From Acidovorax kalamii (GTDB lineage: Bacteria > Pseudomonadota > Gammaproteobacteria > Burkholderiales > Burkholderiaceae_C): a DNA stretch of 64,000 nt. Location of the stretch: the NCBI RefSeq assembly GCF_002245625.1, contig NZ_NOIG01000004.1:558001-622000 (forward strand). The letters run 5' to 3'. Below, in pieces: positions 17,342 through 24,706 of the stretch. The notes beneath the pieces were generated by a model. That model was not told the DNA's origin. It worked only from the letters and a program-made list of their open reading frames with translations, and searched no databases. Within the stretch, counting starts at the first letter, position 1, and every line of letters starts with the position of its first letter. The position numbers and the translations under genes were made by a program.

Positions 17342-18048
17342 CCGGTGCAGTGGCCGCACCTGGGCTCACGCTGGTTTCGCATGCGCTGTGCCCCTATGTG
17401 CAGCGCGTGGCCATCGTGCTGCACGAAAAAGGCCTTGCGTTTGAGCGCCGCACCATTGATCTGGCGCACAAGCCCGATTGGTTTCTGGCCCTGTCGCCGC
17501 TGGGCAAGACGCCGGTGCTGCAGGTGCGCGGCCAGAGCCTGTTCGAGTCGGCCGTGATCTGCGAATACCTGGACGAAGTCGCCACACCGGCGCTGCACCC
17601 GCAGGACCCCTTGCAGCGAGCCCGCCACCGCGCGTGGATGGAGTTTGGCTCTGCGGTGCTGGGCAGCATCGGCGCGTTCTACTCGGCGCCCGACGAGGCC
17701 ACGTTGCAGGCCCGCGCGCACGATTTGCGCGGCCGCTTTGTGCAGATCGAGGACGCGCTGGGGCAACGCAGCGGGCCGGGGCCGTACTTTGCCGGGCCAG
17801 ACTTCGGCATGGTGGACGCGGTGTTCGGCCCCGTGTTCCGTTACTTCGATGTCATCGACCCCTTGCCAGGCATGGCAGATCTGGGGTTGTGGCAGGGCCT
17901 GCCCCGCGTGGCGCACTGGCGTGCGGCGCTGGCCGCCCGCACATCGGTACAGCAGGCCGTGGGCGCGGACTATGCCGAGGGCTTGCGCACCTTCTTGCGC
18001 GCGCGGGGCTCGGCGCTTTCGCGGCGCATGGGCGCCGTGGCGGCGTAG
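17338..18048 (+). CDS. Glutathione S-transferase family protein
   Basis: A 236-residue GST with the thioredoxin-like N-terminal domain [24 protein letters not shown], which carries a C-P-Y active-site motif as in omega/lambda-like GSTs, then [10 protein letters not shown] and [12 protein letters not shown]. Such enzymes often act as thiol transferases or dehalogenases rather than conjugating transferases. The GTG start at 17338 overlaps the previous GST stop by 4 bases (GTGA), the only start that gives a complete first strand. Its last 79 bases overlap the 3' end of the opposite RluE-like gene. Confidence 0.87.
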   Translation: MTGAVAAPGLTLVSHALCPYVQRVAIVLHEKGLAFERRTIDLAHKPDWFLALSPLGKTPVLQVRGQSLFESAVICEYLDEVATPALHPQDPLQRARHRAWMEFGSAVLGSIGAFYSAPDEATLQARAHDLRGRFVQIEDALGQRSGPGPYFAGPDFGMVDAVFGPVFRYFDVIDPLPGMADLGLWQGLPRVAHWRAALAARTSVQQAVGADYAEGLRTFLRARGSALSRRMGAVAA

Positions 18049-18596
18049 CTCCCCACGTCCGCATCGGCCCAGGCACCGGGCGCCAGCCCGTCGAGCGTGT
18101 GCGGCCCGATGGCTGCGCGGATGAGCCGCAGCGTGGGGTGGCCCACGGCGGCGGTCATGCGGCGCACCTGGCGGTTGCGGCCTTCGCGGATGATGAGTTC
18201 GATCCACGCGGTGGGGATGGCTTTGCGCTCGCGGATGGGCGGGGTGCGGTCCCACACGGCGGGTGCGGGTTCCAGCAGGCGCGCGCGGGCGGGCAGGGTG
18301 GGGCCGTCGTTCAGCACCACGCCGCTGCGCAGCGCGGCCAGCGCGGCCTCATCCGGGATGCCCTCCACCTGCACCCAGTAGGTTTTCTCCATCTTGAAGC
18401 GCGGGTCGGCAATGTGGGCCTGTAACTGGCCGTCGTTGGTCAGCAGCAGCAGGCCTTCGCTGTCGGCGTCCAGGCGCCCGGCCACGTACACGCCGGGCAG
18501 CGCGATGTAGTCCTTCAGCCCCTGCCACTTGCCCTCGGCCGTGAACTGGCTCAGCACGCCATAGGGTTTGTTGAAGCGGATCAGGCGCGGGGTCAT
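17970..18596 (-). CDS. rluE: 23S rRNA pseudouridine synthase, RsuA/RluE family
   Basis: A 208-residue RsuA-family pseudouridine synthase without an S4 domain. It begins [14 protein letters not shown]; the catalytic motif is [17 protein letters not shown] with aspartate 43, and [24 protein letters not shown] is the second conserved block. The small size and lack of S4 match RluE, which modifies U2457 in E. coli 23S rRNA. I start at ATG 18596; a longer frame from 18659 would begin inside a dispersed repeat. It overlaps the convergent GST gene by 79 bases. Confidence 0.82.
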   Translation of the reverse strand: MTPRLIRFNKPYGVLSQFTAEGKWQGLKDYIALPGVYVAGRLDADSEGLLLLTNDGQLQAHIADPRFKMEKTYWVQVEGIPDEAALAALRSGVVLNDGPTLPARARLLEPAPAVWDRTPPIRERKAIPTAWIELIIREGRNRQVRRMTAAVGHPTLRLIRAAIGPHTLDGLAPGAWADADVGSYAATAPMRRESAEPRARKKVRKPSA

Positions 18597-18613
18597 GGGG
18601 GCGGGCGGGGCGT

Positions 18614-18682
18614 AGGTTTTGAATGAAATGGGCTGCTTGCGCTCGTCCATCATGCGCAAGCAGCTATCAAAATTGTAGTTAT
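18614..18682 (+). repeat. Dispersed intergenic repeat, copy 4 (diverged)
   Basis: TTTTGAATGAAATGGGCTGC, CTTGCGC, then AAGCAGCTATCAAAATTGTAG. It keeps the ends of the repeat family, while the ATGGATAAGCGC core is replaced. GCGCAAGCAGC and GCTGCTTGCGC give it an internal stem. It separates the RluE start from the M23 stop. Confidence 0.55.
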
Positions 18683-19611
18683 GCAGGGATGAACAGGGCC
18701 GGGTCCACCATGCTGCGGTTCAGCATCACGCCCCAGTGCAGGTGCGGCCCCGTCACGCGGCCGGTGGCGCCCACCTGGCAGAAGGCGTCGCCCGCCTGCA
18801 GCACATCGCCCACGCGCACATCCATGCGGCTCAGGTGGCAGTACATGCTGAGCAGGCCCTGGCCGTGGTCCAGCCACACCGTGCCGCCGTTGAAAAAGTA
18901 GTCGCCCACGTCGATCACCCGGCCTGCCAGCGGGGCCACGATGGGCGTGCCTGTGGGCGCAGCGATGTCCATGCCGCTGTGCGGGTTGCGCGGCTGGCCG
19001 TTGAACACGCGGCGCAGCCCGAACGAGCTGGAGCGCCGCCCGGGCACCGGCACGCGCATGCGCAGCGACGGCTGGGCCTGGCCCGCAGGCAGCTCGGTGA
19101 AGGTGGCCATCACCCGCGCCTGGTGGTCGCGCTCGCGCTCGTAGCGCGCCTGGTCTTCGGGCGAGAGGTCTACCGTGCGCGGCGATACCTGCAAGTGCTG
19201 CTCCTTGTAGCGCTTGGGCGCCACCGTGTAGTGCAGCGGGCGGGGGCTGCCGCCGTCGGCCAGCGCGGTGATGAACGCGTCGCCGGGCGCTGCGGCCAGC
19301 GGAATGCCCACGATGGCCGTCCACTCGACTACATCGCCCACCACCAGCACCGGCACATCCACGTCACCCTGGCGCACCAGGGCCCGGGGCCGCGCGGCGG
19401 CAGGGCCCAGCGAGAGGCGGGCCACACCGCCCGGCACCTGCAGCGCCTGGGGCCATACGGCGGGTGCTACAGGTGGCTTGGCGGGAGATGCAGGCTGCGG
19501 CTTGGCGTGCAGGCCCATGGCGGGTGCCAGCAGCAGGCCGCCCGCGCTGGCCAGTGCGGTGCGGCGGGTGAGGAGGGGGAGATGAACAGGATGGGGCGAA
19601 GGTGCTGGCAC
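18679..19611 (-). CDS. M23-family metallopeptidase (peptidoglycan endopeptidase-like)
   Basis: A LytM/M23 protein of about 310 residues. The zinc and catalytic motifs are [13 protein letters not shown] (His and Asp) and HLHWGV near the C-terminus, both intact. A leader [20 protein letters not shown] (possibly Tat-type) precedes a beta-rich region, so the protein should be periplasmic and cut or remodel peptidoglycan cross-links. No ATG exists near the N-terminus; I use GTG at 19611. A TTG at 19692 would add 27 residues. Start uncertain. Confidence 0.82.
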   Translation of the reverse strand: MPAPSPHPVHLPLLTRRTALASAGGLLLAPAMGLHAKPQPASPAKPPVAPAVWPQALQVPGGVARLSLGPAAARPRALVRQGDVDVPVLVVGDVVEWTAIVGIPLAAAPGDAFITALADGGSPRPLHYTVAPKRYKEQHLQVSPRTVDLSPEDQARYERERDHQARVMATFTELPAGQAQPSLRMRVPVPGRRSSSFGLRRVFNGQPRNPHSGMDIAAPTGTPIVAPLAGRVIDVGDYFFNGGTVWLDHGQGLLSMYCHLSRMDVRVGDVLQAGDAFCQVGATGRVTGPHLHWGVMLNRSMVDPALFIPA

Positions 19612-19699
19612 GGGAGAGTCTGGCGTGGCGAGGAGGCTGCAGTGGGACTGTGGCCGGGGGGGCAAACGAGGAAATGGCGGGCCGGAGGCCAAGCCTTGG

Positions 19700-19948
19700 T
19701 CAGTGCGTCACAAACTCATAGGTCACGGCTTCGCTTTCGACCATGTCCAGCACTTCATGGAGTTCTTCCTCGCTGTCGGTGCTGCTCCACATGTCTTCGG
19801 GGTCGGTGGCAAACAGCGGCTCGATGGCGATGTCCAGAAACTTGCCGTCGGCCATCTGGATCACCGGCGTGCCTTCGGAGGTTTCGACCAGCTCCCAGTC
19901 GTCGGGCACGGTCATTTCGAGCTGGATGGTGACGTTGAGTTTTTTCAT
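19700..19948 (-). CDS. Hypothetical small acidic protein
   Basis: An 82-residue acidic protein starting MKKLNVTIQLEMTVPDDWELVETSEGTPVIQMADGKFLDIAIEPLF (positions 19948 downwards). GAGGAACACC before the ATG at 19948 is a good ribosome site, which excludes the longer open frame. I do not recognise a family. It has no signal or membrane segment; the C-terminal third is rich in Glu and Asp. It lies just upstream of the M23 gene on the same strand and may be co-transcribed. Confidence 0.7.
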   Translation of the reverse strand: MKKLNVTIQLEMTVPDDWELVETSEGTPVIQMADGKFLDIAIEPLFATDPEDMWSSTDSEEELHEVLDMVESEAVTYEFVTH

Positions 19949-20042
19949 GGTGTTCCTCGGGTAATGGGTGTGGCTTGCTGTGGGGCAAGCCGGGGGAATG
20001 GTCTTCAGGCCCCGGAGGGTAACCCAGCACGACGGCAGTGCC

Positions 20043-20080
20043 CGCAACATGCCACCACCGGTCGCGCGTGGCATGTTGCG
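20043..20080. promoter_or_regulatory. Perfect 13-bp inverted repeat upstream of the PheC-like gene
   Basis: CGCAACATGCCAC at 20043-20055 and GTGGCATGTTGCG at 20068-20080, 12-base spacer. It lies about 105 bases before the PheC-like start and 95 bases before the small acidic gene, in the shared divergent region. It could be an operator or an RNA hairpin in a leader. Confidence 0.5.
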
Positions 20081-20184
20081 TGCTTGTGGTTGGCGTATCC
20101 TTTTTGTGGCTTTGCCAGGGTGGTGCATGCAGCGTTGCTTTGGCGGCTGGTTTTATCCTTTTTGTCCTCTGGAGCACTTCCCAC

Positions 20185-20970
20185 ATGATCCCCAAGAAAA
20201 CGCTTGCCGTGGCTGCCGCTGCCCTGGCCACTGCCCTGTCCTTTTTCAGCCAGGCCGCGCAGGCAGGCCCCCGGCTCGACAAGATCATGGAGGCCAAGGT
20301 GATCCGCGTGGGCACGCCCGGCGACTACCGCCCGTTTGCCATCAAGACCGACGCGGGCTACAGCGGCCACGACATCGACGTGATCGAAACCATGGCCAAG
20401 GAGTTGGGGGTGAAGATCGAATATGTGCAGACCTCGTGGCCCAACCTGGTGAAGGATTTGCAGGGCGACAAGTTTGACGTGGCCGTGGGCGGCATCACCC
20501 GCAACGTCAACCGCATGCGCATCTTTGACATGCTGCCCGGCTACGCCCCGTTTGGCAAAGTGGCCCTGGTGCGCGCCGCCGACAAGGCAAAGTACACCAG
20601 CCTGGACGCCATGAACCAGCCCGCCGTGCGCGTCATCAAGAACCCCGGCGGCACCAACGAGACCTATGTGCTGGCCAACCTCAAGGCCGCCCAGGTCAGC
20701 ACGCACGACAAGAACGCCGAGATCCCCGCGCTGATCGCCGAGGGCAAGGGCGACGTGATGATCACCGAGACCTACGAAGCCCTGCACTACGCCAAGGCCG
20801 ACCCGCGCCTGCACGCCGCATTCGTCGATGCGCCGCTGACCCCGAAGAATTACCTGGGATTCATGCTGCCCACCGACGATGCCGACTACGTGCGTGTGAT
20901 GGGCTTTGTGTGGGGCCTGGTGGACAGCCGAGGCACCATCAAGCAGGCGGCTGACAAGTGGTTGAAGTGA
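20185..20970 (+). CDS. PheC-like periplasmic protein (cyclohexadienyl dehydratase or solute-binding protein)
   Basis: A 261-residue periplasmic-binding-protein-fold protein with a signal peptide (residues 1-27, ending AAQA). It shares with P. aeruginosa PheC the stretches RLDKIMEAKVIRVGTPGDYRP, QTSWPNLVKDL, FDVAVGGITRN and NPGGTNETYVLANLKAA; the acidic pair Glu195/Glu198 sits where PheC has its catalytic glutamate region. PheC makes phenylalanine precursors from arogenate or prephenate, and evolved from amino-acid-binding proteins, so a transport role is the alternative. No permease or ATPase genes follow it, which favours an enzyme. Start ATG 20185. Confidence 0.72.
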   Translation: MIPKKTLAVAAAALATALSFFSQAAQAGPRLDKIMEAKVIRVGTPGDYRPFAIKTDAGYSGHDIDVIETMAKELGVKIEYVQTSWPNLVKDLQGDKFDVAVGGITRNVNRMRIFDMLPGYAPFGKVALVRAADKAKYTSLDAMNQPAVRVIKNPGGTNETYVLANLKAAQVSTHDKNAEIPALIAEGKGDVMITETYEALHYAKADPRLHAAFVDAPLTPKNYLGFMLPTDDADYVRVMGFVWGLVDSRGTIKQAADKWLK

Positions 20971-21006
20971 TGCGGTTGAAGTGACCAGGGCCGGGGGCTG
21001 TGGGCG

Positions 21007-21468
21007 TTACTCGCCCGGAATCTCCGGCTCCACCAGCAGCGCCAGCAGCTGCAGCGACTCCTGCCAGCCCAGGTAGCACATCTCGGTGGGGATCACCGCC
21101 GGGATGCCCGCCTGCACGATGGACACTTCGGTGCCCGTGATCACCTTTTTCAGCTGGACGGTGGTGCGCATTTCGCCCGGCAGGTTGGGGTCGTCAAACC
21201 GGTCGGTGTGCACGATGCGCTCGCCCGGCACCAGCTCCACATATTCGCCGCCAAACGCGTGCGTGCCGCCGCTGCTCATGTTGGTGAACTGCATGCGGTA
21301 GCTGCCGCCCACGCGCGCATCCAGGCTCAGTACCCGGCCGGTGTAGCCATGGGGCGGCAGCCATTTGCACATGGCATCGGGGTCGAGAAACGCGCGGTAG
21401 ATGCGCTCGGCCGGGGCGCGCAGCACGCGGTGCAGGGTGACGGTGCCGGTGGTAGTGGTGGTGGTCAT
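21007..21468 (-). CDS. SRPBCC / AHSA1-domain protein
   Basis: A 153-residue START-like (SRPBCC) protein of the AHSA1 group: TLHRVLRAPAERIYRAFLDPDAMCKWLPP at the N-terminus, then DARVGGSYRMQFTN and a GGEYVELVPGERIVHTDRF strand pair. The fold makes a deep hydrophobic cavity; bacterial members are mostly of unknown function. A conserved pattern for co-chaperone action (the Aha1 name) is not implied. It stands alone between the PheC-like gene and a DUF2322 gene. The downstream end is 37 bases from the convergent PheC-like stop. Confidence 0.82.
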   Translation of the reverse strand: MTTTTTTGTVTLHRVLRAPAERIYRAFLDPDAMCKWLPPHGYTGRVLSLDARVGGSYRMQFTNMSSGGTHAFGGEYVELVPGERIVHTDRFDDPNLPGEMRTTVQLKKVITGTEVSIVQAGIPAVIPTEMCYLGWQESLQLLALLVEPEIPGE

Positions 21469-21612
21469 GCAGGGTCTCCTTGAGGGTGGGCATCAGGGTG
21501 GATGAAAGCGTGAACCGCCAAACGATATCGCTCATTCAACGTGTTCACACCCCTACGACGAACGGGCCTGTGCGTTTTCGACAACCTGCCGCTGCCACGG
21601 CAGTTTTTTTTC

Positions 21613-21930
21613 TCAGACCAAAACCACTTGCACCCCAAAGCTCTCGCTGCCCTGCGCCCAGGCCAGCAGCCGGTCGATGTTGGGATGCTTGCCGGGAAAG
21701 GCGCGCGCATCCGCCACATGCTCGGCATACCACTCCAGCCCCAGGCTGGCGGCTGCGGGCGTGATGCGGCCGCCATACAGCGCCCCCAGCGCGGCATACA
21801 CCACCAGCGATCCGCCCTGGCCGGGCTTGTTCTCAATGGTGGCGAGGACCTGACCGTCGGTGCCCAGCAGGTGCAGGGCGGCGAGGTGGCTGGCGGAGGG
21901 GAGTTGTTTCAGGCGGTCTGCGAAGTTCAT
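21613..21930 (-). CDS. DUF2322 family protein
   Basis: A 105-residue protein starting MNFADRLKQLPSASHLAALHLLG and ending with FGVQVVLV. I recall this pattern as DUF2322, a small family of unknown function in beta- and gamma-proteobacteria. No signal peptide, membrane segment or catalytic motif is visible. A dispersed repeat lies immediately upstream. Family name given with moderate confidence. Confidence 0.65.
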   Translation of the reverse strand: MNFADRLKQLPSASHLAALHLLGTDGQVLATIENKPGQGGSLVVYAALGALYGGRITPAAASLGLEWYAEHVADARAFPGKHPNIDRLLAWAQGSESFGVQVVLV

Positions 21931-21950
21931 GGGATGGTGATGGAAGAAAA

Positions 21951-22012
21951 GTTTGAATGAAATTGGCTGCTTCCGCGCTATGGGTAAGCGCTGGTAGCTA
22001 CCAAAAGAGGAG
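21951..22012 (+). repeat. Dispersed intergenic repeat, copy 5
   Basis: TTTGAATGAAATTGGCTGCT, TCCGCGCTATGGGTAAGCGC, TGGTAGCTACCAAAAGAGG. The core differs at two bases from copy 1, and the change TGATAGCTATC to TGGTAGCTACC keeps the local dyad. Confidence 0.65.
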
Positions 22013-22062
22013 TAAATGCCGATGGTATATGCGTGTCGGCGTGTCAGCGTGGCGGCGGGTGC

Positions 22063-22392
22063 TCACGCCTGCCACACCCCAAACCCCGCCGAGCGCAGGT
22101 CGATGCCGATCTCGATCTCCCGGTCCACCGCCTCCTCGTAGCTCATGGGGTTGAACCCCTCGTACAGGTCTGGCAGCAGCCGCAGGCCGTATTGCGTCAC
22201 AAACCGGTTGGCCTGGATACCCGCCTTGTGCTTGTCAAACCGCACATCCGGGTCCAGCCCGGTCATGCCCACATACACACAGGGCTTGCCATCGATGTAG
22301 CCTGGGTTGTTCTTGCGAAAGCGCGGCTCCAGCAGCACGTCTTTGGAGAGTTCGACCACGTAGACGTGGTGGTGGGGCTTGCGGCGGCGCAT
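22063..22392 (-). CDS. GIY-YIG-like small protein
   Basis: A 109-residue protein. VYVVEL (residues 10-15) and CVYVGMTG (38-45) form the two strands of the GIY-YIG nuclease motif, followed by D-x-x-x-R51-x-x-x-H and a late glutamate (SYEEAVDRE), the normal order of catalytic Arg and Glu. The residues fit an endonuclease, but many small GIY-YIG-like proteins are uncharacterised. It is the third gene of an operon with the AbiEii-like and XRE genes; 23 bases separate it from the AbiEii-like stop. No clear Shine-Dalgarno site precedes the ATG at 22392. Confidence 0.65.
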   Translation of the reverse strand: MRRRKPHHHVYVVELSKDVLLEPRFRKNNPGYIDGKPCVYVGMTGLDPDVRFDKHKAGIQANRFVTQYGLRLLPDLYEGFNPMSYEEAVDREIEIGIDLRSAGFGVWQA

Positions 22393-22415
22393 GGGGCTGG
22401 CTGGGGGCTTCTGTT

Positions 22416-23129
22416 TCACGCATCGGGCAGGATGCGCCGCAGCGCGCGCACCTTGTTCCACAGCACCGCCTTGGGCATTTGCATGGCCATGGCCTGCATG
22501 CAGCGCTCCAGCCAGCCGGTGCGGGTGTGCAGCCGGTCAATTGCCTTGCCCAGGTCGCGCGCCACCGATGCGCCATAGGCGTCGGCGGCCTTGGCCAGCG
22601 CTGCGCGCAAGGCGGGCAGGGGCAGCTCCATCATGGCCAGGTCGATCACGTCGCGGCTGAACACGCCGTCGTCGGCCTGCCTGTCGGAGTTGGCCAGCAG
22701 CTTGGATGCCGCCAGGTCCAGGTGGGTCAGGGTGCTCACGCCGCACAAGGTGTCGTTGGCCGCAGGGGGCTCCAGCACGATGCGCGCCTCGCGCACGATC
22801 TCCAGTTTGATCGCCTGCCCATCCATCTGCACCTGGGTGCGGATGCCGTACTGGTCGGCACGGATCTCGCGCAGCAGCACCAGTGGTGGAGCATGGCTGT
22901 GGCAGATGGCGGCCAGCCCATCGGGGCTGGTGAGCAGCTGCCGCAGCGCGCGGTAGCCTCCGGCGTCGGACACCAGAAAGTCAATGTCCACGGACTCGCG
23001 GTACTCGCCATGGCGCAGCGCAATGCAGGTGCCGCCGCCAAACAGGCAGCCGTGCTGCCGCAGCGTGGCTCCGTTGAGCGCGCCCAGCACATGCGCAATG
23101 CGCTGGTGGTGCGGGCGTTCAAACTGCAT
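22416..23129 (-). CDS. AbiEii-like nucleotidyltransferase toxin
   Basis: A 237-residue member of the nucleotidyl-transferase AbiEii/AbiGii toxin family. LFGGGTCIALRHGEYRESVDIDFLV (residues 29-53) holds the GG loop (31-33) and the metal-binding D48-x-D50. LDLAASKLLANSDRQADDGVFSRDVIDL is the second conserved block with the K-x-x-A and R-D-x-x-D elements. AbiEii proteins are type IV toxins that modify a tRNA or nucleotide target and act in phage exclusion. Its start overlaps the stop of the XRE gene by 11 bases, so the two are translationally coupled. Confidence 0.82.
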   Translation of the reverse strand: MQFERPHHQRIAHVLGALNGATLRQHGCLFGGGTCIALRHGEYRESVDIDFLVSDAGGYRALRQLLTSPDGLAAICHSHAPPLVLLREIRADQYGIRTQVQMDGQAIKLEIVREARIVLEPPAANDTLCGVSTLTHLDLAASKLLANSDRQADDGVFSRDVIDLAMMELPLPALRAALAKAADAYGASVARDLGKAIDRLHTRTGWLERCMQAMAMQMPKAVLWNKVRALRRILPDA

Positions 23130-23625
23130 CGGTAGCCCTGGTTGCTACGTTGGGCGATAGCGCCAACTGAAGCGCCTCCAACAACGCCTGTTCGTGGGCG
23201 GGCATGGCCTGCATGTCCAGGTGCCGCGCGTTGCGCTCGTAGATGCCCAGGGCTTCAGCGGGCGTCAGCGTATCGGTGCCATGCACCTGCCAGGCCAACG
23301 CGCGCAACTGGGGGTAGTCGGCCAGCGGCACACGTGCCGGAATCCAGCCCGTGAGGTCGGGCGCGGCGCCTGCCAACGGCACCTCGCTGCCGCCGTGCGC
23401 TTGGAGCACCATGCCCAGTGCAGCCAGCGTGTTGCACCAGGCGCCCATGGTGACCGAAGGCTCCCCCTTCTCGATGCGGTGCAGCGTGACCCGCGACACC
23501 CCGGCCGCCTCGGCCGTCACCGTGGCACTCAGCCGCAGCGCCTTGCGCTGGCTGCGAATCTGTGCGCCGAGGGCCTGGAGCAGGGCGGTGCAGTTTTCTG
23601 GTGTAGCAGGCGATGGGGTGGGCAT
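23119..23625 (-). CDS. XRE-family regulator, partner of the AbiEii-like toxin
   Basis: A 168-residue protein with an XRE helix-turn-helix (ALGAQIRSQRKALRLSATVTAEAAGVSRVTLHRIEKGEPSVTMGAW, about residues 19-63) and a C-terminal region of unknown type. It probably binds the inverted repeat over its own promoter and counteracts or represses the downstream toxin gene. Classical AbiE pairs use a winged-helix AbiEi antitoxin; an XRE partner is different. I chose ATG 23625: the predicted -10 box is only 8 bases upstream, so the mRNA would be leaderless. A longer frame to 23676 would run through the promoter. Confidence 0.82.
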   Translation of the reverse strand: MPTPSPATPENCTALLQALGAQIRSQRKALRLSATVTAEAAGVSRVTLHRIEKGEPSVTMGAWCNTLAALGMVLQAHGGSEVPLAGAAPDLTGWIPARVPLADYPQLRALAWQVHGTDTLTPAEALGIYERNARHLDMQAMPAHEQALLEALQLALSPNVATRATDAV

Positions 23626-23678
23626 AGTGTTTCTTATTATTTGCAAAAACGTATTATTGTCAAATATAAGAAACACTT
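23626..23678 (-). promoter_or_regulatory. XRE operator and promoter (inverted repeat with TTGACA / TAATAA)
   Basis: Arms AGTGTTTCTTATTATTTG (23626-23643) and CAAATATAAGAAACACTT (23661-23678) pair almost perfectly. Reading toward the XRE gene, TTGACA (23663-23658) and TAATAA (23639-23634) are 18 bases apart, both inside the dyad. Bound repressor would block RNA polymerase. The -10 box ends 8 bases before the ATG, so transcription should begin at or next to the start codon. The segment is strikingly AT-rich against the surrounding DNA. Confidence 0.75.
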
Positions 23679-23707
23679 TTCAATGTGGCATCTACCCACC
23701 CACCCAC

Positions 23708-24706
23708 TCATTCGTCCTCGTCCGCCAGCCCATCGTCCTTCAGGCGCCGGTCCAGCTTGGCGCGCAGGGCTTCGGCGTCTTGCAGCAGCTGGTCCACCGG
23801 TGCGGCCGGGGCCACGCGCAGGCTGGGGGGGAACAGGCTGCTCATGTACATCTCGTTGGTCAGCCGCATGCGGTTGAGCCACTGTGCGCCCAGCCATGCG
23901 GGCAAGCCCAGGGCCACCACGGCGGCCACCGTCCAGGCCAGGCCCACGCGGCGGCGGGGCAGCACGGTGGCCAGGTGGGCATACAGCGCCCAGGCCAGCA
24001 CCAGCACGCCCAGCACGCTGGCGAATTGCGACAGCGCCTCCAGCGAGAACGAGAACGCCGCCAGGTTGGCTACCAGCCGCAGGGCTTCGCTGGCCAGGTA
24101 CACCGTGCAGGCAATGCGCACATGGCGCCAGAACTGCAGGCGGCCCGCAAACATCTTGTTGGCCACGGCCCACAGGCCCGACCAGGCGCTCATCACCAGC
24201 AGCAGCATGAGCAGCACGCTGGGCAGCGACTTGAGGTACTGCGAGCTGTCGCGCGACTCCAGCCACGACGAGGCCATGGCCGCCGCCCCCACCAGCACCA
24301 CCAGCGCGGCCGTGGTGCCCACGGTGCGCCACGGAAACTCCGGCAGCGCCTGCTCGTCGGCAATGGGCGCATCGGCCAGGCGCAGCGTGATGTGGGTGTG
24401 GCCCAGGTCGATGGGCGTGCCGCCGGGCCAGTCAAACCGCTCGCCCTGGGCATGGCGCTTGCGCTGCAGGCGGGCGCCGTTGCGGGTCTCCAGCACCTCC
24501 ACCTGCACCGTGCGGTGTTCGTCCACCGTGCGGTCGATGCGCAGGTGCCGGGGGGCTACAAACGGGTCGTCCAGAACCAAGTCGCAGTCCAGCGCGCGGC
24601 CCACGGTCACGGGCCAGCGGGTGATGGGCGCGCGTGCCAGCAGGGCGCCGTGGCGGTCATGGGCTTCGATCAGGCCCAGGGTGGTCGTTGTCGGCATCGT
24701 GCTCAT
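23708..24706 (-). CDS. FHA-domain membrane protein
   Basis: A 332-residue protein. Residues 10-110 resemble a forkhead-associated domain: WPVTVGRALDCDLVLDDPFVAPRHLRID holds the GR...S/D...H pattern, although the usual phosphothreonine-binding serine is not obvious. It is followed by about five membrane helices (from ALVVLVGAAAMA onward) and an acidic C-terminal tail ending ADEDE. FHA domains bind phosphothreonine. Its ATG overlaps the stop of the trypsin-like protease gene (ATGA), so the two are co-expressed and may form one membrane-linked signalling pair. Confidence 0.78.
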   Translation of the reverse strand: MSTMPTTTTLGLIEAHDRHGALLARAPITRWPVTVGRALDCDLVLDDPFVAPRHLRIDRTVDEHRTVQVEVLETRNGARLQRKRHAQGERFDWPGGTPIDLGHTHITLRLADAPIADEQALPEFPWRTVGTTAALVVLVGAAAMASSWLESRDSSQYLKSLPSVLLMLLLVMSAWSGLWAVANKMFAGRLQFWRHVRIACTVYLASEALRLVANLAAFSFSLEALSQFASVLGVLVLAWALYAHLATVLPRRRVGLAWTVAAVVALGLPAWLGAQWLNRMRLTNEMYMSSLFPPSLRVAPAAPVDQLLQDAEALRAKLDRRLKDDGLADEDE

